A DNA stretch of 64,000 bases, from positions 80,302,923-80,366,922 of the forward strand of contig NC_044278.2 of NCBI RefSeq assembly GCF_004027225.2, written 5' to 3'. The position numbers were made by a program, and so were the translations under genes. Within the stretch, counting starts at the first letter, position 1. Each line of letters begins with the position of its first letter. A model generated the notes under the pieces. The model saw only the letters and a program-made list of their open reading frames with translations. It was not told the DNA's origin and did no database searches. The stretch is from Strigops habroptila (taxonomy: Eukaryota; Chordata; Aves; Psittaciformes; Psittacidae). Below, one piece after another: positions 63,449 to 64,000 of this stretch.

Positions 63449-63489
63449 AGAGCTCCTGTCTAACCTAAATGATTCTGTGATTCTGTAAT
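63449..63489 (+). mobile_element. CR1 3' tail in opposite orientation to the adjacent body
   Basis: CTAACCTAAATGATTCTGTG followed by ATTCTGTAATT is a CR1 3' terminus in + orientation. It directly abuts a CR1 body in - orientation. Confidence 0.75.
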
Positions 63490-63633
63490 TCTTAGAAAAA
63501 TAGGGCATAAAGGATCTATGTGATGTTTATCTGTCTGTCTTTTAACAGGAGGTGTCACAGGGAACAAATATACAATGCTGAACAATCCTTGCAATAGAGC
63601 TGTGTTGCAAGATGTGATCCTCGTTACTGGAAG

Positions 63634-64000
63634 CATAGAATCATGGGATAATTTAGGTTGGAAAAGACTTTTAAGATTGAGTCCAACCTGTAAGGCTAGC
63701 ACTGCCAAGTCCACCTCTAACACATGTCCCTAAGTGCCACATTTACACATCTTTTAAATACTTCCAGGGCTGGGGACTCAACCACCCTGGACAGCTTCTT
63801 CCAATGCGTGACAACCCTTTCAGTGAAGAAATTTTCCCTAATGTCAAATTTACACCTCCCTTAGCACAACTTGAGGCTATTTCCTCTTGTCCGGTTGCTT
63901 CTTACTTGGGAGAAGAGACCGACACCTCTCTGCTCCTTTCAGATAGTCATAGAGAGTTCTCTCCTCAGCCTCCTTTTCTCTAGGCTATAAACAGCCCCAG
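63634..64000 (-). mobile_element. CR1 LINE 3' part, runs off the window edge
   Basis: The left end carries the reverse-complemented tail (ATAGAATCATGGGATAATTT), then the standard antisense CR1 landmarks GGTTGGAAAAGAC, CCAGGGCTGGGGACTCAACC and TTCAGTGAAGAAATTTTCC. It continues past the right edge, so its 5' truncation point is unknown. Confidence 0.93.

Larger units (their letters stand above)
52870..64000 (+). other. MYCBP2: MYCBP2 intron 1 (5' part, continues past the window)
   Basis: The intron begins with GTAACG at 52870. No acceptor followed by the Lys/Arg-rich exon 2 coding sequence expected for MYCBP2 is found before the window ends, so the intron is at least 11.1 kb. It contains the rest of the CpG island, the 125-bp inverted repeat, CR1 fragments and one antisense solo LTR. 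Confidence 0.8.

Noticed and set aside
52870..64000. Search for MYCBP2 exon 2
   Set aside because: No acceptor followed by the Lys-rich coding sequence expected for MYCBP2 appears before the window ends.

Overview
This window is vertebrate nuclear DNA, almost certainly from a bird. The evidence is about a dozen CR1 LINE fragments, several still carrying the CR1 3' octamer tail (ATTCTRTG repeats), two solo LTRs of types common in avian genomes, an AT-rich background and one sharp CpG island. There are no bacterial-style genes, operons, CRISPR arrays or RNA genes that I can support.

The only protein-coding gene I can defend is on the + strand: the first coding exon (52589-52869) of MYCBP2 (PAM, Highwire, RPM-1 family), a giant RING-type E3 ubiquitin ligase. 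It lies inside a CpG island at about 51895-54095 and ends at a clean CAG|GTAACG splice donor. Everything from 52870 to the end of the window is MYCBP2 intron 1. No second coding exon is visible.

Layout: 1-51 kb is upstream intergenic DNA. It holds CR1 copies at 12.5, 24.8-26.5, 28.0-29.4, 37.5, 42.4, 43.3 and 51.0 kb, a much older CR1/L3-like remnant at 14.5-15.1 kb, two probable ancient MIR-like SINE tails (24.35 and 32.74 kb), a solo LTR at 27.1-27.8 kb, and scattered homopolymer and low-complexity tracts. Between 51.6 and 51.9 kb are a 27-base G run and three consecutive short inverted repeats. The CpG-island promoter and exon 1 follow. Intron 1 (52.9-64 kb) carries a 125-bp inverted repeat with one mismatch (56200-56324 and 56929-57053), small CR1 pieces, an antisense solo LTR (61.06-61.64 kb), an apparently 5'-inverted CR1 (63.29-63.49 kb) and a CR1 that runs off the right edge.

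The observations most worth a second look are the long, almost perfect inverted repeat in intron 1; a 19-nt G-quadruplex motif one base upstream of the MYCBP2 ATG; an upstream ORF containing a GGC/polyglycine run; and the G27 plus inverted-repeat cluster at the edge of the promoter. I see no new multi-gene system. All family assignments come from recognition by eye, not from searches.
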